Shown here: piece by piece, positions 53,891 to 62,814 of the stretch
Layout of the letters: every line of letters starts with the position of its first letter
How positions within the stretch are numbered: the first letter of the stretch is position 1
Source of the DNA: DATLXH01 sp035576005
GTDB lineage: Bacteria; Acidobacteriota; Thermoanaerobaculia; Gp7-AA8
Length of the DNA: 64,000 bases
Direction of reading: 5' to 3'
Assembly (NCBI GenBank): GCA_035576005.1
Contig: DATLXH010000157.1
Span: 1 to 64,000, forward strand
The notes under the pieces: model-generated
Databases searched by the model: none
The model's input: only the letters and a program-made list of their open reading frames with translations
Told to the model about the DNA's origin: nothing
Program-made: the position numbers and the translations under genes

Positions 53891-54241
53891 ATGCCCGAAC
53901 TCTCCGACGAAGTCCGCTACAAGCTCCTCAAGCTGCTCGAGACCGAGCCCGCGTTCTCGCAGCGTCAACTTGCCGAGAGACTGGGAATCAGCGTTGGTAA
54001 AGCGAACTACTGCCTGCGTGCTCTGGTCCAGAAAGGTTTCGTGAAAGTGCGGAACTTCAGAAGCAGTCAGAACAAACAGACTTACAGCTACCTGCTCACG
54101 CCGAAAGGCATCGAAGAAAAAGCGAAAGTCACCGTCCGGTTTCTTCAGTTCAAGATCCGAGAGTTCGAAGCGTTACGCTCCGAGATCGAGCGTTTGCGGA
54201 TGGATGAGAATGCAGTGAATGAATCGAGGAGTGCACGTTGA
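53891..54241 (+). CDS. MarR/winged-helix EPS-associated transcriptional regulator, copy 2
   Basis: A 116-residue paralog of the protein at 4909: RYKLLKLLETEPAFSQRQLA, ISVGKANYCLRALVQKGFVK, YLLTPKGIEEKAKVTVRFL, then a charged helix (IREFEALRSEIERL). The recognition-helix segment GKxNYCLxxLVxKG is almost unchanged between the two, consistent with the shared palindrome. The start at 53891 is chosen by alignment to copy 1; the longer open frame adds unrelated residues. It heads the CDP-sugar operon. Confidence 0.88.
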   Translation: MPELSDEVRYKLLKLLETEPAFSQRQLAERLGISVGKANYCLRALVQKGFVKVRNFRSSQNKQTYSYLLTPKGIEEKAKVTVRFLQFKIREFEALRSEIERLRMDENAVNESRSAR

Positions 54242-54312
54242 GACCGAACGAGACTACCCAAAGCCAAAGAGTTGCCGGGATCCCGGAACAGCGAGCGGTC
54301 GGGGAGAAGCGA

Positions 54313-55083
54313 ATGAAAGTGGTAATTCTCGCGGGCGGAGTTGGCAGCCGCCTCAGTGAAGAGACGGGAACGCGCCCCAAGCCGATGGTCGAGATCGGCG
54401 GGATGCCGATGATCTGGCACATCATGAAAATCTATGCTCACTTCGGATTGACAGATTTCATCATCTGTCTCGGGTACAAGGGATATTTCATCAAAGAGTA
54501 CTTCGCCAACTATTTCCTCCACACGTCCGACGTGACTCTCGATCTTCGTCGCAATGAAATGAAGGTCCACCAGAGCACTTCAGAGCCGTGGACCGTCACC
54601 CTCATTGATACGGGAGAGAACACGATGACGGGGGGACGTCTCAAGCGGGTGCGCGATCACCTGGACGACGGACCTTTCTGCTTCACCTACGGCGACGGGG
54701 TGAGCGACGTCGACCTCTCGGCGGTGATCGACTTCCATCGCGTCAGCGGTTTGCAGGCGACACTCACGACGATCCAGCCTCCCGGGAGGTTTGGAATTCT
54801 CGAGATGGATGACGATCGAATCAGTGGATTCAAGGAAAAGCCACAAGGTGAAGATACGTGGATCAATGGAGGATTCTTCGTTCTCGAGAAGAGCGTGATC
54901 GACCTGGTTGACGACGACTCCACGATCTGGGAAAAGGAGCCGCTCGAGACTCTTGCCGCGAATCGACAGCTCTCCGCGTACCGGCATCCGGGCTTCTGGC
55001 AGATGATGGACACGCTCCGTGACAAAACCTACCTAGAAGAATTATGGGCGAGCGGCAAAGCTCCCTGGAAACTCTGGTCTTGA
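54313..55083 (+). CDS. rfbF: Glucose-1-phosphate cytidylyltransferase
   Basis: A 256-residue nucleotidyltransferase: VVILAGGVGSRLSEETGTRP, KPMVEIGGMPMIWHIMKIY, FCFTYGDGVSDVDLSAVI, INGGFFVLEKSVI. It makes CDP-glucose, the first step towards CDP-3,6-dideoxyhexoses. ATG 54313 is chosen over the in-frame TTG 54238 because GGGGAGAAG precedes it and family proteins begin with this strand. It overlaps rfbG by 40 bases if rfbG starts at 55044. Confidence 0.95.
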   Translation: MKVVILAGGVGSRLSEETGTRPKPMVEIGGMPMIWHIMKIYAHFGLTDFIICLGYKGYFIKEYFANYFLHTSDVTLDLRRNEMKVHQSTSEPWTVTLIDTGENTMTGGRLKRVRDHLDDGPFCFTYGDGVSDVDLSAVIDFHRVSGLQATLTTIQPPGRFGILEMDDDRISGFKEKPQGEDTWINGGFFVLEKSVIDLVDDDSTIWEKEPLETLAANRQLSAYRHPGFWQMMDTLRDKTYLEELWASGKAPWKLWS

Positions 55084-56219
55084 GCAGTTCATTCTGGAGT
55101 GGGAAACGCGTTCTTCTGACCGGCCACACCGGTTTCAAAGGAAGCTGGCTGGCGATGTGGCTTACCTCCAGGGGTGCGAGCGTGACTGGCTTCGCTCTGC
55201 CACCTCCTTACGAACCGAGCCTCTTCCGAACGGTCGATCTTGCATCATCGATTGAGAGCATCGAAGGAGATGTCCGCGACCTCGATGCGCTCAAACGAGT
55301 CGTCAGATCTTCGAAGCCTCAGATCGTGTTTCATCTCGCCGCACAGGCGTTGGTCCGGGCTTCCTACGAGTCTCCGGTAGAAACATACGCCACCAATGTG
55401 ATGGGGACCGTGCATTTGCTCGAATCCGTTCGGCAGTGTGAGGACACCCGCGCGGTGGTCATTGTCACGAGTGACAAGTGCTACGAGAACCGCGAGTGGG
55501 TCTGGGGATACAGGGAAGAGGATCCCATGGGCGGTCATGATCCGTATTCCAACAGTAAGGGCTGTTCGGAGCTCGTTACCGCCGCCTACAGCAAGTCATT
55601 TTTCAACGGGAGCCCTGCCGCCTCGAGCGCGCGAGTGGCGAGCGCGCGCGCCGGCAATGTCATCGGCGGCGGCGACTGGGCCAAGGACCGCCTGATCCCT
55701 GACATCATCGAGGCCTTCTCTCAGCAGAGTCCAGTGGTGATCAGAAGTCCCAAAGCGGTCCGTCCCTGGCAGCATGTGCTCGAGCCTCTCAGTGGATACG
55801 TTCTTCTGGCGGAGAAATTGTGGGAAGGCGGGGAAGACTACACGGGCGGTTGGAACTTCGGCCCGAGCGACGCTGATGCCCGCCCGGTCGACTGGATCGT
55901 TGAACGACTTCGCACGATCTGGGGAGATGGAGCTTCGTGGAAACTGGACGGTAAGCAACACCCGCATGAAGCGCACCTTCTGAAACTCGATATTTCCAAA
56001 GCGCGCTCTCTTCTGAGGTGGCGTCCCAGGTTGGAGTTGGGCACAGCACTCGAATGGACGGCTGTCTGGTACCGCGAGTTTCTACGCGACTCGGGCTCCG
56101 CGCGCCAGATGACCGAGCGACAGATTGCCGATTTCGAGCGGATCGGCCTCACGAGGGATATCGAGGACGAGTCCGGGGCACTGAGTGCTGTCGATGAAAC
56201 GTCGAGGAACCTTTCATGA
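55044..56219 (+). CDS. rfbG: CDP-glucose 4,6-dehydratase
   Basis: A 391-residue extended SDR: GKRVLLTGHTGFKGSWLAMW, FHLAAQALVRASYESPVETY, VIVTSDKCYENREWVWGYRE, DPYSNSKGCSELV (catalytic Tyr/Lys) and RAGNVIGGGDWAKDRLIPDI. It forms CDP-4-keto-6-deoxyglucose. The start is ATG 55044; a TTG at 55080 overlapping the rfbF stop gives a shorter protein closer to the conserved N-terminus, and is a real alternative. Confidence 0.95.
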   Translation: MGERQSSLETLVLSSSFWSGKRVLLTGHTGFKGSWLAMWLTSRGASVTGFALPPPYEPSLFRTVDLASSIESIEGDVRDLDALKRVVRSSKPQIVFHLAAQALVRASYESPVETYATNVMGTVHLLESVRQCEDTRAVVIVTSDKCYENREWVWGYREEDPMGGHDPYSNSKGCSELVTAAYSKSFFNGSPAASSARVASARAGNVIGGGDWAKDRLIPDIIEAFSQQSPVVIRSPKAVRPWQHVLEPLSGYVLLAEKLWEGGEDYTGGWNFGPSDADARPVDWIVERLRTIWGDGASWKLDGKQHPHEAHLLKLDISKARSLLRWRPRLELGTALEWTAVWYREFLRDSGSARQMTERQIADFERIGLTRDIEDESGALSAVDETSRNLS

Positions 56220-57574
56220 ACACGGGGACGATCATTCCGGGTGTTTCTCCGAAAGATGCCGAGGGGAGCCGTGCCTCAGAGCTCAGATTGCAGATCATGC
56301 AGCTTGTCGCGGAGTATCACGAAGCGGCCTTTCCCGCGAAGAAGTTTATTCCGGGCGAAAGTCCTATCCCCGTCTCCGGCCGGGTTTTCGATCATGTCGA
56401 TATCCAACATCTCGTTGACTCGTCGCTCGACTTCTGGCTCACCACGGGACGTTTTGCCAGCCAGTTCGAAAAGGAATTTGCAAAGCTTTTCGGCCTGCGT
56501 GCAGCGATCCTGGTCAATTCCGGCTCATCAGCCAATCTCGTGGCGCTGTCGTGCCTCACATCGCCGAGGCTCGGGGACAGGCGGCTCGAGGCCGGAGACG
56601 AGGTCATCACAGTCGCTGCCGGTTTTCCGACGACAGTGAATCCCATCATTCAGAACGGACTGGTCCCGGTATTCATCGATGTCTCAATTCCCGGCTACGA
56701 CGTCGATGTAACACAACTCGAAGCGGCGCTCTCGTCCAAAACCAGGGCGATCATGATCGCCCACACGCTCGGAAACCCTTTCGACCTCGACGCTGTGACT
56801 GCATTCGCCCGCAAGCACGAACTTTGGTTCATCGAGGATTGTTGCGATGCCGTGGGTGCGACGTACAAAGGTCAGAGTGTGGGGACATTTGGCGACCTGG
56901 CTACGGTGAGCTTCTACCCGGCACATCACATTACGATGGGGGAGGGAGGCGCCGTGTTGACGAACTCCCCACTACTCAAGACCCTCGCCGAGTCGTTCCG
57001 CGATTGGGGCCGCGATTGCTGGTGCGAGCCGGGCAAAGACAACAGCTGCGGCAAGCGGTTCGATTGGGACCTTGGTGATCTGCCGCACGGCTACGACCAC
57101 AAGTACACTTACTCGCATATCGGCTACAACTTGAAGGCGACGGATATGCAGGCGGCGGTGGGAGTCGCTCAGCTTCAGAAGCTTTCGGGATTCATCGCTG
57201 CGCGTCGCAGAAATTTCGCTCTGCTGCGGGAAGGTCTCGAGGATTTGCAGGAGCATTTCATTCTCCCTGAGCCGACGCCCCACTCAGAGCCCAGCTGGTT
57301 CGGATTTCCAGTTGGCCTGCGTCCTGAGGCTCCTTTCAGCCGGGACCACGTCGTTCGATCGCTCGAGGGGAAAGGGATTGGCACTCGGCTGCTTTTCGCC
57401 GGCAACCTTCTGCGCCAGCCTGCTTACAAACACATCAGTCACCGCGTCATTGGGACTCTCCCAAACTCGGACTTCGTGATGAACAACGTGTTCTGGATCG
57501 GCGTCTACCCGGGCCTCACCTCAGCGATGATCGAATACATGATCGATGCATTTCATAGGGTAAGTCGCGGGTAA
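56216..57574 (+). CDS. rfbH: CDP-4-keto-6-deoxyglucose 3-dehydrase (E1)
   Basis: A 452-residue PMP-dependent, iron-sulfur enzyme that removes the C3 hydroxyl. The fold is that of DegT aminotransferases, but the PLP lysine is replaced by His in FYPAHHITMGEGGAVL, the hallmark of E1. Cys residues for the 2Fe-2S cluster are present in CWCEPGKDNSCGKRF and in IEDCCDAVGATY. An E3 reductase partner is not in the window. The ATG overlaps rfbG (ATGA). The product is the 3,6-dideoxy-4-keto sugar used by the next two genes. Confidence 0.95.
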   Translation: MNTGTIIPGVSPKDAEGSRASELRLQIMQLVAEYHEAAFPAKKFIPGESPIPVSGRVFDHVDIQHLVDSSLDFWLTTGRFASQFEKEFAKLFGLRAAILVNSGSSANLVALSCLTSPRLGDRRLEAGDEVITVAAGFPTTVNPIIQNGLVPVFIDVSIPGYDVDVTQLEAALSSKTRAIMIAHTLGNPFDLDAVTAFARKHELWFIEDCCDAVGATYKGQSVGTFGDLATVSFYPAHHITMGEGGAVLTNSPLLKTLAESFRDWGRDCWCEPGKDNSCGKRFDWDLGDLPHGYDHKYTYSHIGYNLKATDMQAAVGVAQLQKLSGFIAARRRNFALLREGLEDLQEHFILPEPTPHSEPSWFGFPVGLRPEAPFSRDHVVRSLEGKGIGTRLLFAGNLLRQPAYKHISHRVIGTLPNSDFVMNNVFWIGVYPGLTSAMIEYMIDAFHRVSRG

Positions 57575-58518
57575 TGCGTTGCCTGGTCACGGGTGCCACC
57601 GGCCACGTAGGTTCGTTCCTGACCCGCCGCCTCGTTCGTGAGGGCTGGAGCGTCTCGGTTCTCGTCCGGCCTCAGAGCGACCTGAGCCGGATTGCTGACG
57701 TGCTTCCGGCGTTGACAATCCTGTACGGTGAAATGGAAAACCTGGAACCGACTGTGGGGTCGATTACCGAAGCGGCGCCCCGATTTGTCTTTCACCTGGC
57801 ATGGAGTGGTGTTACGAAAGAGCACAGGAATGACTCCAGACAGTTGACCGAGAACATCAGAGGCAGCCTGAGGCTCTTCGAAATTGCCCATGCCGCAGGC
57901 TGCAAGCGATGGATCGGTCTCGGTTCCCAGGCGGAGTATGGCCGTCATGACGTTATTCTCAGCGAGACCAGCCACACAGAGCCGACCACCGCGTACGGCG
58001 TAGCGAAGCTCGCCCTTTTCATGCTGATGTCGAAGGCCTGCGAGATTACCGAAACGTCGCTTGTGTGGATACGCTTGCTCGCCGCATATGGTCCGATGGA
58101 CGATCCGCGCCATCTCATTCCTTCTGCCATCAGGGCGCTCATTGATCGCGATATTCTCCATACCACTCCTGGAGAGCAGCGCTGGGATTATCTCTACGTT
58201 GAAGATGCCGTCGACGCGATTTATCGACTTGCCATCACTACAGCGGCGGATGGGGTTTTCAACCTCGGGTCAGGTAAGGCCCACGAGGTGCGAGAGATCG
58301 TATCGATGATTCGTGACTTGATCGATCCTTCGGCGGCGGTAGGGTTCGGCGATCTTGCGTATGGTCAGGACCAGATCATGCTTCTGCAGACTGACATAAC
58401 CAAAATCCAACAGGTAACCGGCTGGAGTCCGGAGGTCGACCTCGCTGAAGGTTTGCGAAGGACAGTGGTCTGGCACCGCGACGATCGATCGGGGCTACAC
58501 GCCGGGAGGGTGTCATGA
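57574..58518 (+). CDS. NAD-dependent epimerase/reductase for CDP-3,6-dideoxy sugar (YerF/abequose-synthase type)
   Basis: A 314-residue extended SDR: CLVTGATGHVGSFLTRRLVR, FVFHLAWSGVTKEHRND, IGLGSQAEYG, TAYGVAKLALFML (Tyr/Lys) and GEQRWDYLYVEDAVDAIYRL. The family includes CDP-abequose and CDP-paratose synthases and yersiniose reductase YerF. The adjacent YerE-like enzyme makes a reductase acting on the branched product the better guess. It shares one base with rfbH. Confidence 0.82.
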   Translation: MRCLVTGATGHVGSFLTRRLVREGWSVSVLVRPQSDLSRIADVLPALTILYGEMENLEPTVGSITEAAPRFVFHLAWSGVTKEHRNDSRQLTENIRGSLRLFEIAHAAGCKRWIGLGSQAEYGRHDVILSETSHTEPTTAYGVAKLALFMLMSKACEITETSLVWIRLLAAYGPMDDPRHLIPSAIRALIDRDILHTTPGEQRWDYLYVEDAVDAIYRLAITTAADGVFNLGSGKAHEVREIVSMIRDLIDPSAAVGFGDLAYGQDQIMLLQTDITKIQQVTGWSPEVDLAEGLRRTVVWHRDDRSGLHAGRVS

Positions 58519-60239
58519 AAGGTTCGGACTACATCGCCCTGTTCCTCGAATCAAGGGGCGTCGGAGCAGTGTTCGAGATGTCAGGGGGCATGATCACGCA
58601 CATGCTCGACTCGATTCATCAGCGGACAAAGATTCGTATCGTGAGTGTTCATCACGAACAGGCCGCCGCCTTCGCAGCTGAGGGTTATGGACGGATCACC
58701 GGCATCCCTGGTGTGGCGATGGCTACCAGCGGCCCCGGGGCGACGAACCTTCTGACAGGCATAGGGAGTTGTCATTTCGATTCGTCACCGGCCGTGTTCA
58801 TCACCGGTCAGGTAAATCGGCACGAGCAGAAGGGAGATCGGGCCGTACGTCAGCTGGGATTTCAGGAGACGGACATCGTTTCCATGGCGAAGCCGATTAC
58901 TAAGGCTTCCTGGCTTGTGAGGAAACCGGAAGAACTTCCCGAGATGCTCGAACGCTCCTTCGAGCTCGCGGTCAGCGGAAGGCCGGGTCCCGTTCTGCTG
59001 GACGTTCCAATGGATATCCAGCGTGAGGATCTGAAAGTCGAAGCGCCTTTCCCTCTCTCTCTGATCGCCCGCCGCCCCGAAGTTGACGCCGATTTATTGA
59101 AGCGGTTGTTTGCGGCAATCACGGAGGCGAAGCGACCTCTCATCCTCGCAGGTGGTGGAATCCGGTCATCCCGAAGCACAGAGCTATTCCGACGTTTCGC
59201 AGCGAAAACGAAGATTCCCGTCGTCAACTCTTTAATGGCGGTCGATGCGCTTGCCTCAGATGATCCGCTGCGCGTCGGCATGATCGGGAGCTATGGAAAT
59301 CGATGGGCGAATCTCGCGATCGCTCAGAGCGACCTGCTCATCGTACTCGGAAGCCGCCTCGACATTCGGCAGACCGGCTCGGAGACTAAAGCCTTCAGGG
59401 GTCAACGAACAATTTTTCACATCGACTGTGAGTCGGGTGAGATGAACAATCGAATCACCGATTGCATCGAGGTGCACTCGGAGCTCGGTGACTTCTTCGA
59501 GGCCGCTATCGAAGCATCTGGGAACGAGTCGTTCCATGAGAGGACCGAGTGGGTGCGAGACATTGCGGCGCTACGGATGGAATGGCCTGATACCAGCGAG
59601 ATCAAAAATCTGAAGGGCATCAATCCCAATCAGTTCATGCACGATCTCTCGAGGGTTTCATCGGCGGCGGCGGCGTTTGTCGTTGATGTGGGCCAGCATC
59701 AGATGTGGGCCGCTCAATCTCTGGATCTGCACTCCGATCAGCGCTTTCTCACATCCGGCGGAATGGGGTCGATGGGGTTCGCCCTTCCTGCCTCGATCGG
59801 GGTCGCAGTTGCAACGTCTCCCCGACCTGTCGTCGTGGTCGCCGGCGATGGCGGATTTCAGTCCAATATTCAGGAGCTACAGACAGTATTTCGAAATCAG
59901 CTTCCGCTGAAGATCGTCGTGATCGACAACGGCTGTCACGGCATGGTCCGCCAGTTTCAGGAGAGCTATTTTGAAGCGAGATATCAGTCGACCTTGTGGG
60001 GCTACAGCGCCCCGAAGTTTACCGCCGTCTCAGAGGCGTACGGAATTCCTGCTTCCACCATAACCGATCAGGAACAGGTCGCGGAAGCTCTCGCCTGGCT
60101 CTGGAGCGATCCGGTACGTCCCGCTCTGCTGCAGGTCATGGTTGATACCTACACCAACGCGTATCCCAAGATCGCATTCGGCAGGCCTAACACCGAGATG
60201 GAGCCTTTCGCAACTCCGATCGGGATGGAAAGTACATGA
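58515..60239 (+). CDS. ThDP-dependent acetolactate-synthase-like enzyme (YerE-type)
   Basis: A 574-residue ThDP enzyme with three domains: the N-terminal PYR domain (HHEQAAAFAAEGYGRITG with the activating Glu, ATSGPGATNLLTG), the middle domain (RPLILAGGGIRSS, VVNSLMAVDAL), and the C-terminal PP domain (VVVAGDGGFQSNIQELQTVF, IDNGCHGMVRQFQ). In Yersinia, YerE adds a two-carbon unit from pyruvate to C4 of CDP-3,6-dideoxy-4-keto-glucose, giving a branched octose. The genes before it are exactly that pathway, so this is likelier than valine synthesis. Confidence 0.88.
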   Translation: MKGSDYIALFLESRGVGAVFEMSGGMITHMLDSIHQRTKIRIVSVHHEQAAAFAAEGYGRITGIPGVAMATSGPGATNLLTGIGSCHFDSSPAVFITGQVNRHEQKGDRAVRQLGFQETDIVSMAKPITKASWLVRKPEELPEMLERSFELAVSGRPGPVLLDVPMDIQREDLKVEAPFPLSLIARRPEVDADLLKRLFAAITEAKRPLILAGGGIRSSRSTELFRRFAAKTKIPVVNSLMAVDALASDDPLRVGMIGSYGNRWANLAIAQSDLLIVLGSRLDIRQTGSETKAFRGQRTIFHIDCESGEMNNRITDCIEVHSELGDFFEAAIEASGNESFHERTEWVRDIAALRMEWPDTSEIKNLKGINPNQFMHDLSRVSSAAAAFVVDVGQHQMWAAQSLDLHSDQRFLTSGGMGSMGFALPASIGVAVATSPRPVVVVAGDGGFQSNIQELQTVFRNQLPLKIVVIDNGCHGMVRQFQESYFEARYQSTLWGYSAPKFTAVSEAYGIPASTITDQEQVAEALAWLWSDPVRPALLQVMVDTYTNAYPKIAFGRPNTEMEPFATPIGMEST

Positions 60240-61630
60240 GCTTGCCCGATAACAGGGGAGCAGACGGGCTGCGTCCACCTGGTCACTTCGTTAGACGGGG
60301 CTTGCACTTTCTCGGAGTCGATCGGGCGATCGCGTACGTGATCGTCGGACGTGCGTGGGCTATCCTGGCCGGCCCGCTTTCTCTCTTTTTTATTGCCAGA
60401 CACCTCTCAGTGGGTGAGCAGGGCTTCTATTACACGTTCAATAGTGTCCTGGGGTTGCAGATATTTTTTGATCTCGGCGTGTCGTTCGTGCTCCTGCAAA
60501 GATCCAGTCATGAGAGTGCCCGGCTGCGGTGGACGGCCGAGGGCTTATTGGCGGGTGATGATGCATCCACTATTCGCATAGCCTCTCTGCTGAGAAAGGG
60601 CCTCGGCTGGTACGCGGTGGTAGCGGTTCTTGTCATCACCATCATCGCTCCATTAGGAATGCAGTTTTTCGCGCGGAACGCGTCTGCTGTGGATTCCTGG
60701 CGAGCCGCCTGGACGTTTCTTGTCGTTGCTTCCGCGGCGAATCTTCTGATCAGTCCGATCTTTTCAGTCCTTGAAGGGTGCGGTCTGGTGCCGCAGATCG
60801 CTCTTCTGAGACTCACCCAGGGGATTGCGTCGAATCTGGTGCTTTGGCTGGCCTTATCGTCTGGCCTCGCGCTCATGGCCTTGCCTCTGATGTCCGCGGC
60901 AACACTGGTAGCGGGGATTGGCTGGCTCGTGGCTACGAAAAGGCAATTTTTGAAGCACATGTTTTTCTCGATCTCGCAGAGATCGACGGCCGCGGTGAAC
61001 TGGTGGACGGAGATCTGGCCTTTCCAGTGGCGGATCGCGGTGAGCTGGCTGAGCGGGTACTTCATTTTTCAGCTTTTCAATCCGATCTTGTTTGTCTATC
61101 GCGGAGCCGAGGCGGCTGGACGGATGGGCATGAGTATCACCATCATTTCCTCGATCTCTGTTACTGCGATCGCATGGCTGACGACGAAGGCTCCCGCCTT
61201 CGGACGTCTCGTGGCTGTCAGAGGCTTCCAGGAACTCGACGCGATCTTCTTCCGGACTCTTTGGCAGTCGCTTGCAGCTATCATCGCGGCCGGCGGATCT
61301 TTCTGGGTCGTCACGTTCTATTTGTGGTCGAGTGGCCACCGCCTGAGCGAGAGGCTGCTCGAGCCGTTGCCACTGGCCTTTCTGGTGGGGACCTACGTTC
61401 TGAATCAGGTGATAGTTGCTCAGGCTGTTTACCTTCGCGCGCATCTGCAGGAGCCATTCCTCGGGATTTCCGTGGTCACCGCGATCTTAATGGCCGTCTC
61501 CACATATGTTCTGGGTAAACGATTTGGTGCAACAGGCATGACTGCAGGAGGTTTTGTGATCACGCTCGCTGTAGGTCTCGGCGGTGGGAGCTGGGTTTTC
61601 AATCAGAAGCGGCGAGAGTGGCACCGATGA
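60236..61630 (+). CDS. wzx: Wzx-type oligosaccharide flippase, locus B
   Basis: A 464-residue polytopic protein with about 12 TM helices, starting IAYVIVGRAWAILAGPLSLF and the Wzx-like LSVGEQGFYYTFNSVLGLQI, a MOP-superfamily signature. It differs in sequence from the Wzx at 25472, so the two loci seem to handle different repeat units. Overlaps both neighbours by 4 nt. No Wzy for locus B is in the window; it may lie past 64000. Confidence 0.85.
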   Translation: MSLPDNRGADGLRPPGHFVRRGLHFLGVDRAIAYVIVGRAWAILAGPLSLFFIARHLSVGEQGFYYTFNSVLGLQIFFDLGVSFVLLQRSSHESARLRWTAEGLLAGDDASTIRIASLLRKGLGWYAVVAVLVITIIAPLGMQFFARNASAVDSWRAAWTFLVVASAANLLISPIFSVLEGCGLVPQIALLRLTQGIASNLVLWLALSSGLALMALPLMSAATLVAGIGWLVATKRQFLKHMFFSISQRSTAAVNWWTEIWPFQWRIAVSWLSGYFIFQLFNPILFVYRGAEAAGRMGMSITIISSISVTAIAWLTTKAPAFGRLVAVRGFQELDAIFFRTLWQSLAAIIAAGGSFWVVTFYLWSSGHRLSERLLEPLPLAFLVGTYVLNQVIVAQAVYLRAHLQEPFLGISVVTAILMAVSTYVLGKRFGATGMTAGGFVITLAVGLGGGSWVFNQKRREWHR

Positions 61631-62814
61631 GCCGCACTCCGAAGCTTTCGTTCGCCCGCCGCTGCGTCAACTTCGCGCATTACAGATCGAAGCAAGCCGT
61701 ATCCTCCTTGAAATACAACATCGCGCTCACGAGAAAGAGACCGACCGAGTCGATGCCGATCTATCTCTCGCCGAGTCTGGTGAGCAAAGATCATCCGATC
61801 TGGAAAACCTATCAGACACATCCGGTTATGCAGTACGTCCCGTACCACCGTGCCAGGTTGTGTCACTGGTTCAACGAACTTCCGAGGATATTTCGACGCT
61901 CATGCATTACAGAGGTCGAGCACCTGTTCGCTCTGAGCCGAAAAACCTTGATGTGGCAGCGACCGCTGGAAGAGAAGAGTCGCATGGTCAGGGCCGTTTC
62001 CGAGAAGCGATGCCTGGCGGTTGTGACTCTCTCAAAGGGTCTGATGGATCACGGCGCCCGGTACCTGCCGCGCGAGCTATGGCCCAAACTTGATTACCTC
62101 TACCCCGCCTATCCGACGCAGCCGTTCCTGTCTCAGCCAGATCGGCCCTTTACCATTCTGACGATTGCCAGCCGATTCTCTGACAAAGGTCTACCCGAAG
62201 TGATTGACGCATTTCGGATTCTCCGCCAACGTCACGGTTCGAAAGTCGCGATGATCCTGGTAAGTCAGGCCATCCCCCAAAACTTCAAAATGCCTGAGGG
62301 CATTACACACCATGACATTCCGAGAATGAGCACCGAATTCAAGGAGCAGATCTACCGCGCTTCGGATGTCCTGTTGCTGCCGTGCTTCAGTGACACCCTC
62401 GGTTGTTTCACTGAGGCCACGGCATTTGGAGTTCCGATCGTGACAACCCGAATTCACCACGGCGATGAGTTCATCAAGGACGGACAGACTGGCTTCCTCC
62501 TCAGAGCTCCTCTTTTCTTCTACTCGGACGAGTTCGGATCTCGCTGGAACAGCTGGGGTGAGTTCCTGGCGATTCTTGATACGGTCCGTGAGTCAGGTGG
62601 CTTGCGTGTTGTCGTCGACGAGATGGTTGCCCGCATCGAAGAACTGCTTGACGATCGTTCGCTCCTGGCGACCATGGGAAAGAATGCGATCGAACTGCAC
62701 CGCGAGCTTCTTTCTCCGGAGGCGCGGAATGTCCGGTTGCTTTCGATCTATACAAAAGCGTTAGCGAGCATCGATTCGAGCCGGCGAATGCATCGCTCTT
62801 CGGTGACTCAGTGA
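61627..62814 (+). CDS. Glycosyltransferase family 4
   Basis: A 395-residue GT-B protein. The C-terminal nucleotide half is clear (FTILTIASRFSDKGLPEVID, YRASDVLLLPCFSDTLGCFT, EATAFGVPIVTTRIHHGDEF). The N-terminal half is less typical (WFNELPRIFRRSCITEVEHL), as in some GT4 members that read a host-membrane acceptor. ATG 61627 overlaps the Wzx stop. The donor is unknown; GDP-fucose and the CDP-sugar are candidates from this locus. Confidence 0.82.
   Translation: MSRTPKLSFARRCVNFAHYRSKQAVSSLKYNIALTRKRPTESMPIYLSPSLVSKDHPIWKTYQTHPVMQYVPYHRARLCHWFNELPRIFRRSCITEVEHLFALSRKTLMWQRPLEEKSRMVRAVSEKRCLAVVTLSKGLMDHGARYLPRELWPKLDYLYPAYPTQPFLSQPDRPFTILTIASRFSDKGLPEVIDAFRILRQRHGSKVAMILVSQAIPQNFKMPEGITHHDIPRMSTEFKEQIYRASDVLLLPCFSDTLGCFTEATAFGVPIVTTRIHHGDEFIKDGQTGFLLRAPLFFYSDEFGSRWNSWGEFLAILDTVRESGGLRVVVDEMVARIEELLDDRSLLATMGKNAIELHRELLSPEARNVRLLSIYTKALASIDSSRRMHRSSVTQ

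Noticed and set aside
58335..58345. GGCGGTAGGGT, matching the RfaH ops consensus
   Set aside because: It lies inside the reductase gene, not in a leader, and the ops rule is known for enterobacterial RfaH. A chance match in GC-rich coding DNA is likely.
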